From contig OZ024879.1 in the NCBI GenBank assembly GCA_964017185.1, forward strand, positions 43,345,883 through 43,409,882: 64,000 nt of DNA, given 5' to 3'. Source of the stretch: Rugalucina vietnamica. Lineage: Eukaryota; Mollusca; Bivalvia; Lucinida; Lucinidae. This document shows, in pieces, positions 1 through 10,812 of this stretch. Position 1 is the stretch's first letter, and the number at the start of each line of letters is the position of its first letter. A program made the position numbers and the translations under genes. The notes under the pieces are model-generated. The model was not told the origin of the DNA and ran no database searches. It saw nothing but the letters and a program-made list of their open reading frames with translations.

Positions 1-932
1 GCCAGTTTAAAATACAGCTATGTAAAGATCCGAGATTTGTACTTGCAACATAGAAATGTAAAACTTACTGTTACAGATGCTATGTTGCATTGCGAAGGCG
101 GGATATCATTTGTAGGGAGCGAAACGACCATGCACGGGTTGCGTGTTACTAGCCGTGTCTGAATGAGTTCTTTCCCTTCCTTAGAAATGGCGCTCCAATT
201 CCGTTGCGTTTTAGGAAAAGGAGAAAACTACGCCAAATTGATAGTAAATCCTGTAGTAATCTATAAGTGGCCCACAGAGGTAATTGTATTAGCTTTTGTG
301 ACTTCTTTTCATGTAACCTTTATAGGCATATTGCGTTTGACAGTCACGTTTTGACTGATTCAATTTTGTCAATGCGACCAAAGGCTTTTCGTAAGGCACT
401 TAACTTCGGACATTGCAGATAGATACAGATATTTTGAGACAAGGTTTATTTTTACTCTGTTAGTATAATGCTGTACTGCTGGCCACTTTGTTCATTCCGT
501 TCTTAGTGACATGTTAAGACCAAAACACTTATTTTAGGTCTAATAATGGGTTTCATGTGACATTTATTAATCCGTCTCGCCTTGCATAATGGACACAGTG
601 ATTAAGCAGTTAAAAGCATAGTCTGGGTTTACAGTAAATTGCGTTTATTCTGTGCCATTTCAGTTTGACGGATTTTGATAGAGCTGCGATCCTTGCTATT
701 AAACTCAGTATCACTCTAGACCACTTGTTTATTACGCCCTACGAATTTACGCAGGAACAGTGGAACCAGCCACTGTTACAGTCAAACTCTTTTGTCACTT
801 GAGTTTGTGGGAGTCGACATCCAGACGACTCGAACTGTCAGCCCAGTGGAGCTGAATTCTGTGCCCACTTGACTTTGAATTTGAAATCAGCCATGAAGGA
901 GACATTTATCAGAATTCGTCCTACCCTTCACA
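1..932. other. Non-coding leader region upstream of LTR-element remnant
   Basis: I see no convincing coding sequence here. The 63-codon ORF at 163-354 resembles nothing and lacks coding character. The stretch lies directly upstream of gag/pol-like remnants in the same orientation, so it may be an LTR plus untranslated leader. I cannot show this because no second LTR copy occurs in the window. Confidence 0.3.
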
Positions 933-1659
933 ATGAGCTTGAAGCGGCTGAATCTAAATGTTCAGAAATATAATAAACAATCCGTACACGAAGTGCTGTC
1001 ATGGACACCGATTGTTATCACAGATAGTAAAGGAAAATATCTGAGAAAGGCTGTACATAGATCAGACTCAACTGAGAAAAACAATCTGGTATGGTAGAGG
1101 TGGATTTAATTCGTCAAACGCTGTACAGTTCCTGTCACGGAGTAAAATTCAATCTTTGTTGAAAATTCACCGTAACATTCACTTTTACATATGGATCGGC
1201 ACGTGTTACTTTACTCTGAAGGGTAAGCACTTCATTCAATTGAAGAGACCTGTAAGTGCTGTTCAGCGAAATTTTTTTGACAATTTGTTAGAAATAAAGA
1301 AAAGATGTTCCAGTTCCAGAATAAGAGTAACTTTTCTACACATTCCACTTTATTTCATAGCCATCTGGAATAAAGAAAAGGGTAATCAGCGTCCTGAGAA
1401 TTTCAATACTGATGATCAAGATTTGACCGCGATTATTAAAGATACTAATAGTTGCATTGACCAGTTCAACAGTGAAATCGGTTTGCAATCTCCCAAATGT
1501 AACAATGACCTGGAACGCTCCAGAAAGAGAAAGAGTGGCAAACAAAGATACTCTTATAACTTCAAGCTGTTATGCGATGGAATTCACCCTGGTGACAAAC
1601 TGGCCCGTTCTTGGTTAATGTCCATCAAGAGACAAATCAACAGAGATTGTGAAAATTAA
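933..1659 (+). pseudogene. SGNH/GDSL-hydrolase-like ORF of a retroelement, frameshifted
   Basis: An ATG at 933 opens a frame that encodes VITDSKGKYL, which resembles block I of SGNH hydrolases, where the catalytic Ser normally follows GDS or DS. The frame breaks near 1085-1100 and continues in another frame as WYGRGG (block II-like glycine) and WIGTC (block III-like, with Cys where Asn is usual). It ends with LCDGIHP at about 1572-1595, which matches the DxxH block that carries the catalytic Asp and His. A zinc knuckle and a retropepsin follow downstream in the same orientation. SGNH domains are known in some CR1-like LINE ORF1 proteins, so the assignment to an LTR element rests on position only. 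The frameshift makes a functional product unlikely. Family assignment is from motif order only. Confidence 0.5.
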
Positions 1660-1794
1660 TGCCCCAAATAGGAATTTAATTGTCACATAGGCAGGGAATG
1701 CCCAGCCACGTGATTTCTGTCTGTTGATGCAATATACAAGCAATTTAGTGTTGGCGGTGCGATGGAAAACACTTAACGGCAGACTTCTATTTCA

Positions 1795-2350
1795 AAGACA
1801 GTTTGTTTTTCATGTCAACGTACAGGTCATATAAAAGACGGTGTAAGGAGGGAGCGAAATGAGGAGCATGTCCTAAAAATTATGGATTCCAGAAGTCTTC
1901 ACAATTCAACAAAACCGAGAATTCTGGTCAGGGGAACCAGAAGTGGGGTAAACCAGCATATGGAAAAAATCAGTATGTTGACCAAGAGGAAGAACAACAT
2001 ACTGACAATGAATATTTTAAAGAATATTCCATGTACAAAGTGACGGAAAGGAAAGAAGAACCGTATAGGGTAAAGATTAATCTGAATAACAAAGAAATTA
2101 ATATGGAAATAGAAACAGGGGCCTCAAAATCGGTTTTGTCAGAACAGACAATAGGACAAATAAAGGAGGGAAGTTATATGCCCCTGAAACCCGCAAAAAC
2201 AATACTTAAGCATATACAGGAAAAATAATTCCAGTGGTAGGAGCATGTGAAGTGGAAGTTAGATATAATCAAAACAATCCCATAACGTTAGAAGCAATAA
2301 TAATCAAAGGGAATGGGCCAAATTTACTGGGTCGTGATTGGTTGAAAGAA
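1795..2350 (+). pseudogene. Gypsy-type LTR retrotransposon remnant: zinc knuckle and retropepsin
   Basis: At about 1798 the translation CFSCQRTGHIK is the start of a CCHC nucleocapsid knuckle whose last Cys is lost. A frame from about 1872 runs into a retropepsin. The active-site triplet region reads ETGAS at about 2115, where functional aspartic proteases have DTGA or DTGS. The C-terminal hallmark LLGRDWL lies at about 2324-2344. One frameshift near 2215 separates the two halves. No reverse transcriptase or integrase follows, because the sequence switches abruptly at about 2350 into a non-LTR LINE. The loss of the catalytic Asp plus the frameshift makes this a dead copy. Retropepsin identity is fairly secure; the gypsy clade is inferred from LLGRDWL. 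Confidence 0.7.
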
Positions 2351-2351
2351 A

Positions 2352-3750
2352 TTCAATACGAGTCAGATTAGCTACATTTATTGAAAATTTCCTTGCGGAT
2401 CGCTGGAACCAGGTTCGTGTTGGATTGACTTTATCCGAAAAGTTTGATCAAGCACAGGGTGCCCCACAAGGGAGCATCTTGTCTACAACATTGTTCAATA
2501 TTAAGATCAATAGCATAATGAACTTCTTGGATCCTAAAACAGATGGATCTTTATATGTGGATGATTTCTGTATGCGTTACAAGTCAAAAAGTATGAGAAC
2601 TATCGAAAGGCACTTGCAGCAGTGCATTAACAGAATAGAGAAGTGGGCCTCACATAATGGTTTCAAATTTTCCAAGTCGAAAACACAGTGTGAGCATTTC
2701 TGCCAATTACGGAAAGTACACAACGATCCTGAACTTTATTTATATGGGTCTCTTATTCTAGTAGTCGAAGATTTTAAATTTCTTGGAGTTCTTTTTGATC
2801 GTAAACTTTCTTTCATACCACATATCAAATACTTAAAAGCCAAATGCCTAAAAGCATTAAACTTGCTGAAAGTATTATCACACACAGACTGGGGTGCTGA
2901 TCGCACTGTCCTTCTCCAGCAATACTGTTCCCTCATTCGTTCAAAATTAGATTATGGATCCATCGTGTATGGATCGGCAAGACTATATGTCAGTTCTACA
3001 GGCCTTATACCATACACAATACGAAAAAAAATTACTTAAACATCATACCATCTCTGAAGTGAAAACAAATATTTATTGCCCAGTCACATAGGTATCTATG
3101 GCAATGAGAAAGTTGATAAGAACGCTAAAGAATTATTAAAGCTAGATGAAACTGTTTTCAAAGTCCGTTATGCCAGTTTTAAACCTTTTATTAACGAGTA
3201 CATCTCTGACAAATGGCAAACAATCTGGAACGGAGCAAAGGTTGATAAATTAAGGGAAGTTGAACCGATCGTTAAACGACCAAGAGTAATTAATAAACTT
3301 TCGAGACGAGAAGAAATCGTTCTCGCTCGTCTCCGAATTAGCCATACAAGAAAAACACATTCCTACTTATTAAAGCAAGAAGACCAACCTAAATGCATTG
3401 GCTGTGATACACCATTTACAGTTAAACACATTCTTTTAGAATGCATAGACTTTGCAGCAGAGCGAATTCCTTGATTTTAAGCTAATAACTTGAAAGAATT
3501 GTTCAAAGATGTACCCGTTGGAGAGATTTTATCATTTCTTAGACAAGTAAATCTGTTTTATAAAATATAATTTTAATCACCAATCTTATAATTTCATATA
3601 TCGTTTCTTTACAACGACATTTATATCTTATTTAATGTTCCTTTTTAATACGAATTAAATATATTTAAGGTTTTTACCTTGCTAGACGCTAATGACCCAT
3701 CAGGGTTGATGCGACGTTAAAAAACAGACAGACAAACAAACAAACAAACA
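2352..3750 (+). mobile_element. I/Nimbus-type LINE fragment A, internally deleted
   Basis: This is the 3' part of an ORF2 closely related to the elements at 38-52 kb. The reverse transcriptase motifs APQGSILSTTLF and LYVDDF are visible at about 2460-2560. After YGSAR (about 2975) the sequence jumps into the RNase H domain (LLKHH, then GIYGNEKVDK), so the thumb and connection region is missing. The RNase H part is also frameshifted. A conserved 3' UTR with a GACGC...GCGTC-type hairpin (about 3688-3715) follows, ending in a (CAAA)n tail at about 3729-3750. The copy is 5' truncated exactly where the gypsy remnant stops. It is non-functional. Confidence 0.8.
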
Positions 3751-4258
3751 GTTTGGGGTGCTGATCGCACTGTCCTTCTCCAGCTATACCGTTCCCTCAT
3801 TCGTTCAAAATTAGATTATGGATCCATCGTGTATTGATCGGCAAGACCATCATATATCAGTTCTCTTGATACAGTACATCACCAAGGCCTAAGATTAGCT
3901 CTAGGTGCTTTTCGAACATCACCTGTAAAAAGCCTCTATATTGAGACTGAAAAGCCATCTCTATATTTACGACGTACAAAACTTGCCCTACAGTACGCCA
4001 TTAGAATTGCGGCTAATCCAACAAATTCAATTCATAAGGTGTCTTTTCCGCAATATTTTCTGAAGAAGTCGTACAGCTTTGGTTTACGAGTTGCACCGTT
4101 TTAAAATCAGCAAACATCCAAAAAGATAAAACAGAAGATTTTTTTTTTCCGAAATACCATCATGGTGCATTAGAAAACAAGAAGTTACTTTGACTCCACT
4201 TTCAGGGGAAATACAAATGTATCCGAATCAAATCCACACCTTCTAAAAGAAGTCTAAA
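3751..4258 (+). pseudogene. Second I-type LINE fragment (RT C-terminal/connection region)
   Basis: Immediately after the CAAA tail of fragment A, the sequence resumes with WGADRTVLLQLYRS and continues through LGAFRTSP, YLRRTKLALQYA and a decayed stretch to about 4250. This is essentially the region missing from fragment A, plus about 90 bp of overlap. Several stops and indels are present. An A-rich tract (aataaataact repeats) follows at 4260-4295. It is either an independent truncated insertion or part of a rearrangement of fragment A. Confidence 0.7.
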
Positions 4259-4467
4259 AGAATACATAAATAAATAACTAAATAAATAAATCATGTGATT
4301 TCTATCTGTCAGACATTAACATTAAAGTGGAAATATGAACTTATACTTTTGAAAGGGAAGGATATTAACAATGATCATTAAACATATCAATGATAATTTA
4401 ATAAATACAAAATAGTGATTTTGCTTACCATGTACAAAACTAGATTTTACTACAGTAGTGTATAAAA

Positions 4468-4630
4468 AGGTTCAAGTAGGCAAAGATCAGGAAAAGGCGC
4501 AATCAGAAAAAGATTCCCACTCCAAAAACCGAGGTGGGAAAAAACCAAACTAACAATCAGGTACTTATACCATGATACAATCGTAAGCCGAATGGGCAGC
4601 TATTTTCCCAATAGGTGGCCACTCTAAAGG
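4468..4630 (+). repeat. Dispersed repeat family R1, partial copy
   Basis: This stretch starts like the R1 copies at 31378 and 63424 (caagtaggcaaagatcagg) and keeps the shared block around ccgaggtgggaaaaaacc. It stops after the ggtggccactc block, so it covers about half of the 340-bp unit. No coding capacity is evident. Confidence 0.75.
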
Positions 4631-4770
4631 TTATGAAAAGCAAAATAGAAACAAATATAGGAACTTATATTCTTTAAATGCATAGGCATTAAAAATCATC
4701 ATACTTTAACATTTGAATGATAAATAAATACAAATATGTGATTCTGTTTAACATGCACAAAATGGATTTT

Positions 4771-4975
4771 AGGGAGCGCGGTGGCGTAGTGGTAGAGCGT
4801 CGGACTCCGAATCTAGAGGTCCTTGGTTCGAACCCCACAAGCGTCACCGGGTTGTGTCCTTGAGTAAGACACATTTACTCCCTACAGTACTGGTTAAAAC
4901 CAGGAAGAGTTGGCTCCGTCCTGACATGACTGACAAATTGTTGACTGGGACGTAAAGCCTCAATACAAACAAAAT
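4771..4975 (+). repeat. tRNA-derived SINE (family S1)
   Basis: RNA polymerase III boxes are visible: box A TGGCGTAGTGG at 4782-4792 and box B GGTTCGAACCC at 4825-4835, at tRNA-like spacing. A non-tRNA body follows that is shared with the SINE at 21857-22061, including the blocks actggttaaa, ccaggaag, ggctccgtcc and aaattgttgac. It ends in an A/T-rich tail. The 3' body and the second copy argue against a functional tRNA gene. Confidence 0.8.
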
Positions 4976-5546
4976 TTTATTTTATTATTAAACTATTAAA
5001 TGTATAAAAATAAGTGAATCAAAAAGAAGTAAATAAATTAATAAATCAAGGTGTTTGGGTTTTGATTTACCGGGATAAGTAGGGACTTAGGGAGTGTTTT
5101 GGATGTTTTTAATTTTTGACATTATAAGGCTTTCTTCGAATAAAATGTGTGGTCCTGAAAAGGACCGTTGGTACAGATGCCTGCATTTAAAGCAGGCACC
5201 GCCGAAGAACCTTACGGTACTAAAGTGAAAGCTAAAAATCTAAATATTAATATTTATATTCATATATCGAATATCAATCAAGTCCCAAAATTTAGGTCTC
5301 ACATATCGTGGTTACTTTTCCGAGTTTTATTTAATTAAAACTTACTTAACAGAGGCTTCGGAACAGCCAAAACGCCAATTTCCAGGTCCCTAGGTTATTT
5401 TTTTTTTCAAGCTCGGCTCAGCTGAGCACAAAATTTCAACTACTTATAAATATTGAAATGGTCAAAAATAATGGAAAATCCAGGTTTAAAACTAGTAATT
5501 TATTTTGTTCATGAATGTTAAAATCCCAACAATTGTTGGCATTTTA
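4976..5546. other. Intergenic, no feature recognised
   Basis: AT-rich sequence with no supported ORF. A palindromic GCTCAGCTGAGC lies near 5414. Otherwise I see nothing in it. Confidence 0.5.
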
Positions 5547-5569
5547 ACATTTATGAGCAGGATAAATTT

Positions 5570-5990
5570 TAGCAAAACGCAACATATTCAAAGGAAGTAT
5601 CTCTTTCTCGGGCGTAATTGTTTGGAACAGTCTTCCCTTAAGTATAAAGAATTCGCCATCTTTAGATATATTAACGAAAATATGTATCAATTGGATGAAA
5701 GATTAAATGTTAAATCCTCTTTAAAAGGTGTATGTTAATTGGTTTCCTCCGCCGTCATACAAGTATTAGTGAAAACCTCTCTCTCTCTATCCCGTGGGTG
5801 CGTTCACACACGCGTGTGCTATATCTATATGCGTTATGCTATTTCTCTATTAATTGCTATTGGAATTTTTATTGCTTGCTTACACTGTATGTTAAATTGT
5901 TGCTACGAGGGACCAAAGGAAGATTGGTGCCAACCAATTGGGCTACCCTCTCAAAATAAAGAATTAACTTACTTACTTACTTACTAACTA
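5570..5990 (+). pseudogene. LINE 3'-end fragment with WNSLP motif and (ACTT)n tail
   Basis: One frame at about 5590-5690 reads VWNSLPLSIKNSPSLDIL, the typical C-terminal tail of CR1/L2/RTE-like LINE polymerases. A 3' UTR follows, ending in aaataaagaattaactt plus a (cttA)n microsatellite at about 5964-5990. A 23-bp direct repeat, ACATTTATGAGCAGGATAAA..., flanks the fragment at 5547-5569 and 6021-6043. This could be a target-site duplication, although about 30 bp lie between the tail and the right repeat. A similar polyadenylation end (ggaaataaagaatacttactta) occurs at 46624-46646. Confidence 0.6.
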
Positions 5991-6224
5991 GTCTCAGCTG
6001 AGTTGAGCATGAAAAAAGTTACATTTATGAGCAGGATAAATTTAAATCTAAGCTGAGAATGAGCATGAAAAACGTGTTATAACCTCGAGACCAGGGTTAA
6101 TGTCATGGTTACGTACAAAGTCATGTAAACGTCAGAAAACAAACAACGTTACTGGCTGATGATGTTTGTCCGCTCAAGATAATGTGACGGATAATGTTTT
6201 TCATGGAGAAATGAAGAACATTGA

Positions 6225-6545
6225 GAACAACACAAAAGTCAAAACACAAAAGACAAAACACAAAAGACAAAATACAGAAGACAAAACACAAAACACAAAA
6301 GTCAAAACACAAAAGACAAAACACAAAAAGCAAAAGATAAAATACAAAAAGCAAAACACGATCGACCGACCGTGGCCTGGTTGCCTGCCTGCCTACCTAC
6401 AGTTCGACCGACCGACCGATGCTTGTCTGTCTGCCAGTTCTATAAACCTGCTTGCTCAGTCTGCTTGTCTGTCTGAATGTCAATCAATCGACCTATCAGC
6501 CGATCGATCTATCTATCCATCCATCCGTCCGTCTGTAGTCACTAG
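6225..6545 (+). repeat. Simple-sequence tract: (AAAACACAAAAGAC)n then tetranucleotide runs
   Basis: An acaaaagacaaaac-type degenerate minisatellite at 6230-6360 changes into gaccgacc, ctgcctgc, gtctgtct and atctatcc tetranucleotide runs up to about 6545. Long ORFs on both strands through this tract are products of the low complexity and are not annotated as genes. Confidence 0.85.
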
Positions 6546-6789
6546 TCCATCCGATAACCTACGACTCACGTACGTACATTTACCTGTGTAGTCTCTGTTC
6601 ACCGTTTTTACCAACAGAAGCTGGGTTTTTTTCAGTTTCACTTTTGATTGCTTGCTCTGATGCATGTATTTTATTTACAGATTTAATGATGTTTCTGCAA
6701 GATGTATACCTCATGGTCCTTGTGATCGTTGTGCAACACTATATGGTCATTGCCGTTGTCCCTTCATACCTGCCTCCATTGAATGGGCT

Positions 6790-7600
6790 GTCAAGACTAG
6801 AACTAATTTTGGAATATTTTGACAAAGGAGTTTCATACAACCGAGATACTGATCTTGTTGTTCGTGTATCATGGGTTTACATTGTGTCGAAGGCAAGTAA
6901 TGCGTATCCTCCACAGGCATAATAGACGACTGGAACACTCTTCAGATGAGCAAGTCGTTAGACACATTATAGGTGAAATGGACTACAGTGGGCAAAGTAT
7001 CGGCTACCGCGCTTTATGGCAACGGCTAATTGTCGATCACAGGCTACGAGTACCACGTGACAAGGTATTAAGAATAATGCGTTTGGCTGACCCAGACGGC
7101 ATAGGTTTGCGCGAAGCTCATAGACTCTACAGAAGGAAGTACCATGCTAGGGGGCCACAGAAGGAAGTACTATGCTAGGGGCCCAAACTATATTTGGCAC
7201 GCAGACGGCTATGATAAGCTGAAGCCATTCGATTTCGGTATACATGGTGCAATCGACGGATACAGTCGAAAGATATTGATATTATGGCTAGAAGTATCTT
7301 CAAGCAACAAGAACCCATCTCTTATAGCTTAGTACTATCTGGATGTATTGGCCAATTTCGGGGTGGCACCACGTGTTCTACGTTGTGACCTAAGGACAGA
7401 GAACTGTACGCTTGTGCTTCTACAGCCATTTTTCAGATACGCAGATGCAGACGCTCTCGCTGGATTGAACAGCTTCATGTACGGTAAAAGTGTTTCGAAT
7501 CAGCGTATTAAGTCCTGGTGGGGAACCTTGAAGTGTCAGGGATTACACTGGTGGATAAGCTTTTTAAAGACCTGAGAGATACAGGCGTCTTGCAAGACAC
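6790..7600 (+). pseudogene. Integrase-core-domain (DDE) gene remnant, type 1
   Basis: In frame pieces encode an N-terminal helix-rich region (LELILEYFDKGVSY), a middle region (VLRIMRLADPDGIG) and an rve-like core. The core shows PNYIWHADGYDKLKPF (first Asp), GAIDGYSRK, RVLRCDLRTEN (second Asp) and VSNQRIKSWWG. The catalytic Glu expected in NQRIE is Lys, so the DDE triad is broken. Further damage is visible: a frameshift near 6840, a 28-bp tandem duplication at 7131-7186 that shifts the frame, a stop at about 7330 (IA*YYLD) and a frameshift near 7560. No introns are needed to explain it. Related integrase-core genes occur widely in fishes, cnidarians and molluscs. It differs clearly from the multi-exon copy at 16-21 kb. 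Confidence 0.75.
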
Positions 7601-7611
7601 AAATCCCCTTC

Positions 7612-7860
7612 CGTGAAGAATTGCAGTCATTTTTGCAAATGAGACGCGCAACAAAGAGACAGTTTCAATCATTAGCGGGACGGCTGTCCTGGGCTGCTGG
7701 CGTTGTAAGGGTGGAAGAGTTTTCCTCCGCCGAGTCTTCGACAAAATAAGCACCCTTAAGCATGCATCTCATAGAGCCATAATTGATTGCAATGTACGTG
7801 CAGACCTGACCTCGTGGTATGAGTTTTTGTTAAGTTTCAATGGGCGTGATATGCTTTGCA
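7612..7860 (+). pseudogene. DIRS-like retroelement fragment (RNase H region)
   Basis: The frame from about 7616 reads LQSFLQMRRATKRQFQSLAG and then LSWAAGVV. After a one-base frameshift near 7712 it continues as GGRVFLRRVFDKISTLKH and DLTSWYEFLLSFNG. This order (RRATKRQLQSLAG, WA..VV.GGR.FLRR, then W..FL..FNG) is characteristic of the RT/RNase H region of DIRS-group tyrosine-recombinase retrotransposons. It abuts the integrase remnant without spacer. Only about 80 codons remain. Confidence 0.6.
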
Positions 7861-8351
7861 TCTTCAGAAACTTTCCAGAGTTTTGTTTGTGTCACACTAC
7901 AAATGTACTAATCCTAGAACAAACAGAAGCATTTGTATGAGTCAAATACTTTCTTGCAGAAAATTTGTCAAGTTCATTAAATGTATACATAACACTGTTT
8001 TATCATATTTGGCACGGAAGTACATGCATGAAGCTGCATTTAAAAAAACAATATATTGACAATAGATACTATTGCCAATAGATCTACAAGGCATGATGAA
8101 TGTGCATTTTAAAATTTGCTGTAACACTTTTAAATCAGATACTGATAGCGTGACGTACATGTTCTTCTGTATTAAAAGAAAATCTAATGCATCAATATCT
8201 TGTGTTATAAGTAAGTCTTGTGCACAAAACGGACAACTGAACTCGAGTTCCATTTTGGTGTTAAAAATTGTATGTGTCACAAATTCCTTTAGGTGTTACG
8301 TATAAATCACGCATGGGATTGATCTTAAATAGTGATTACCATCACAGGTCC
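7861..8351. other. Non-coding spacer
   Basis: AT-rich sequence with no supported coding region or repeat match. Overlapping short ORFs on both strands have no recognisable motif. It contains the 3' flank of the minus-strand gene ending at 8352. Confidence 0.45.
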
Positions 8352-10012
8352 CTAATAGAAATGTTCTTGTGCAAATTTTTTCAATGACGCTGATATCCAC
8401 TCCCTATGAGAATCACCGTCCAGCTTTTTGAATGGATTTGCACTTATGTCCTGAAGACCGACATATGACCAACCAGGAACAAACGAATATACCCGTCGCT
8501 CACTGATTCGACCAATCAAACATAGGATGTCGTCATTTATGTTTGTTGGTGTATGTTTTCCAGATGGACGAAACACTTTCATCACTTTGTCATAATTTGT
8601 AAGAATTTTGTCCGTAGTATCAGCTGCCCTACTCACACGTGAAGTTGCCTTCTCTGTAAATACACCCCTATAACTGTCAGCTTGGTCTTTAAAGATTTTG
8701 TTTTGGTGGTCAATGTCAAGGTCATTTGGGTGATTTGAATCCACTGCCCCACGGGGATTTACAGTTCTATTCCACATTAACTCGTATGCCTTTCTTTCTG
8801 ACAAGAGAACATTACTCTGCACCAGGGTTTCAAGCAAGCCATATGCATATTTAGGACAATTGTGACATTTGTAGAGCAGGTAAAGATGTTTGTTAGAGTT
8901 CATTATTCTGTTCCCATCACCCATTTGTATTGCATTGGAATGGTTTAAATGGAGTAGACACAGCAAGAGGGCGGATTTGGTGTTATTCAAAACAAAGTCT
9001 TCAGCTCTAACTTCCGTGGACTGGTCATTAGCTGTTCTAGTATCACGGTACAGCGGATCACTGACGTCATGATTCATGGCCTCATGTTTCCTTAGCTTTT
9101 TGGCTTGTCTGAATATATTCCCACAGAACCTGCATTTCAGTAAATTACTTTGGAGTCCATACTTAGGAATCTCAGGAAGATCAATGTTAACATATTGGTC
9201 GACACAGTTTCTTGCTTCTGTCAAGATGAAAGATTTCATGTTATCTTGTGATCCTATTTCACCATTGTAGACATTATGAGATGGTCCTTCCTCAAGAGTT
9301 TTCATACCGAAGTGTTGCAGCCCTCAACACACGATATGTGCTAAACTAAATTTATTGCGTAATTCAGTACATGCGTAGAAATGTTGTGTAGGGTCATTTG
9401 AAACATCTCTTGCGTTGACAGAGTTTCCTGAAGCATACACTGTTCCCGTTGCTTTTGCTGACTGTGCCGTGTATAAAATCTTCCATACAACCTAAAAAGG
9501 AAACTTAAATTATAAGCTCAAATCTGGTAAATGCATACACGCAAACTCATCCATTCATTATTTTTAAATTGCATGATAATTTTTGTGGTTGTAATGTTTA
9601 TTCATAACCCGGTTACCATACTGAAGTGAAAACAATTGCAAGCAAATTAATAAGGTATAAAAAGGATTTTGTAATAATGTTTAATAAATCGTCTCACCAA
9701 GGACATAACTATACAAATCCAAGTGTGACAAGAGAAAATAACAAAACTCTGTCATACCTTCAGTAGTTCCGATTGGTTATGAAACTCCTCCATTTTAGGA
9801 ACGAGTCCTTCCAACCTACTACTTGGAGTCCGTCCATGTGCCATGCTTGCCAGGGCTGATCTGTGCCTTTCGACCCCACTTATTATTTTACTGGCTGGGA
9901 TGTACTGTTCCTCGTCATCCTCATGACCCGGGACATACTTGTGCATGAACTGACAAATGTCCACCATTTGATCATTATATTGCTCGTTTTTAAGCGAGAC
10001 GCCCATGTAAAT
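8352..10012 (-). pseudogene. DUF6589-like gene with C2H2 finger, 3' exons, one in-frame stop
   Basis: Two exons on the minus strand have matching phase-0 junctions. Exon 10012-9758 has a CAG acceptor and a GTATGA donor; it encodes NDQMVDICQFMHKYVPG and SRLEGLVPKMEEFHN. Exon 9491-8352 has a TAG acceptor and encodes VVWKILYTAQSAKATGTVY, then a C2H2 finger (CRFCGNIF...LRKHEAMNH), then NKHLYLLYKCHNCPKYAYG and YELMWNRTVNPRG, ending at a TAG. WNRTVN and the preceding blocks fit the DUF6589 family known from cnidarians and molluscs; its function is unknown. An in-frame TGA at 9326-9324 interrupts the second exon just before GLQHFGMKTLEEG. It may be a pseudogene or a sequence error. Upstream exons are not found between 10013 and the CR1 element. 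The open part after the stop is 317 codons. Confidence 0.6.
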
Positions 10013-10812
10013 CTGAAAACAAGTATTATCATCGATCAGTTATGTTTTGAAAATCGATTGTCCAAACTAGGTAGATTTTTGACCACTACCGTATTTGTTC
10101 AAATAAGTGCACAGTATATTTACTTAACTTTTTCAAAACACAGGCATTTGAAAATTCATGCAAAAATAATAAACACACAACTGTGATAATCATGAATTTA
10201 ACCATATTTGAATTTTGGATGCCTAGTAAAATTTTGAATTCTTGAATTTTGGTATAGGCCAAAAGCAGCTTCCTGTCCGATCGGACTGCTCATGATCGAT
10301 AACATTAGCTGATCAAACACTATTTTGCAACAACTGGAACATCTAAATGACATCATCTTCGGTATAATTCAGTAGTGTATGTGTTGTTTTCGTTCCTAGT
10401 GTGCGCTTATTAGAACGATATTTTGCTACCTTAGTTTTTAGTTATTTTGAAAACATAAGCGCACTGTGCGCTGATTAGAACGAAGGGATAGATTTCTCAC
10501 CTAAATTCCAAAAATTTTTCTTTAGCAAAATCTGAGACCAAAATCGGGCGTTAAACCTCAGGAGTATGATTGACACAATTTATGAGGACTATTAGCCATA
10601 TAGACAAACTTTGGTGTAGGTTACTGACATATTTCTACTATAGCAAAGATACGAAGAAGTTCGGACAAACGTTTTGAGGTTATTTCCCACTTTTTCGTCA
10701 GGGCAGAGTAGAAATGTTTTTGTTTGTTTTTTAGTAATGAAAATGCTCATTTTATATGAGACTTGTCATTGTTTGACTGCTATATACAAAGTTAAGAAAG
10801 TGAATATCCCTG
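10013..10812. other. Intron or intergenic DNA upstream of DUF6589 exon
   Basis: No ORF is supported. A short direct repeat, tgtgcgct(t/g)attagaacga, appears at about 10400 and 10467. The CR1 element starts at about 10813. Confidence 0.4.

Noticed and set aside
163-354. 63-codon ORF on the plus strand
   Set aside because: No motif, no homologous pattern, and length expected by chance in this base composition.
4771-4850. tRNA gene at the box A/B match
   Set aside because: A 3' body shared with another copy and a tail show a SINE; the acceptor stem does not close properly.
6121-6591. Overlapping ORFs of 77 and 141 codons on both strands
   Set aside because: They are translations of low-complexity acaaaagac and tetranucleotide repeats.
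8890-9270. Plus-strand ORFs opposite the DUF6589 exon
   Set aside because: They are shadows of the minus-strand coding frame, which has clear motifs.
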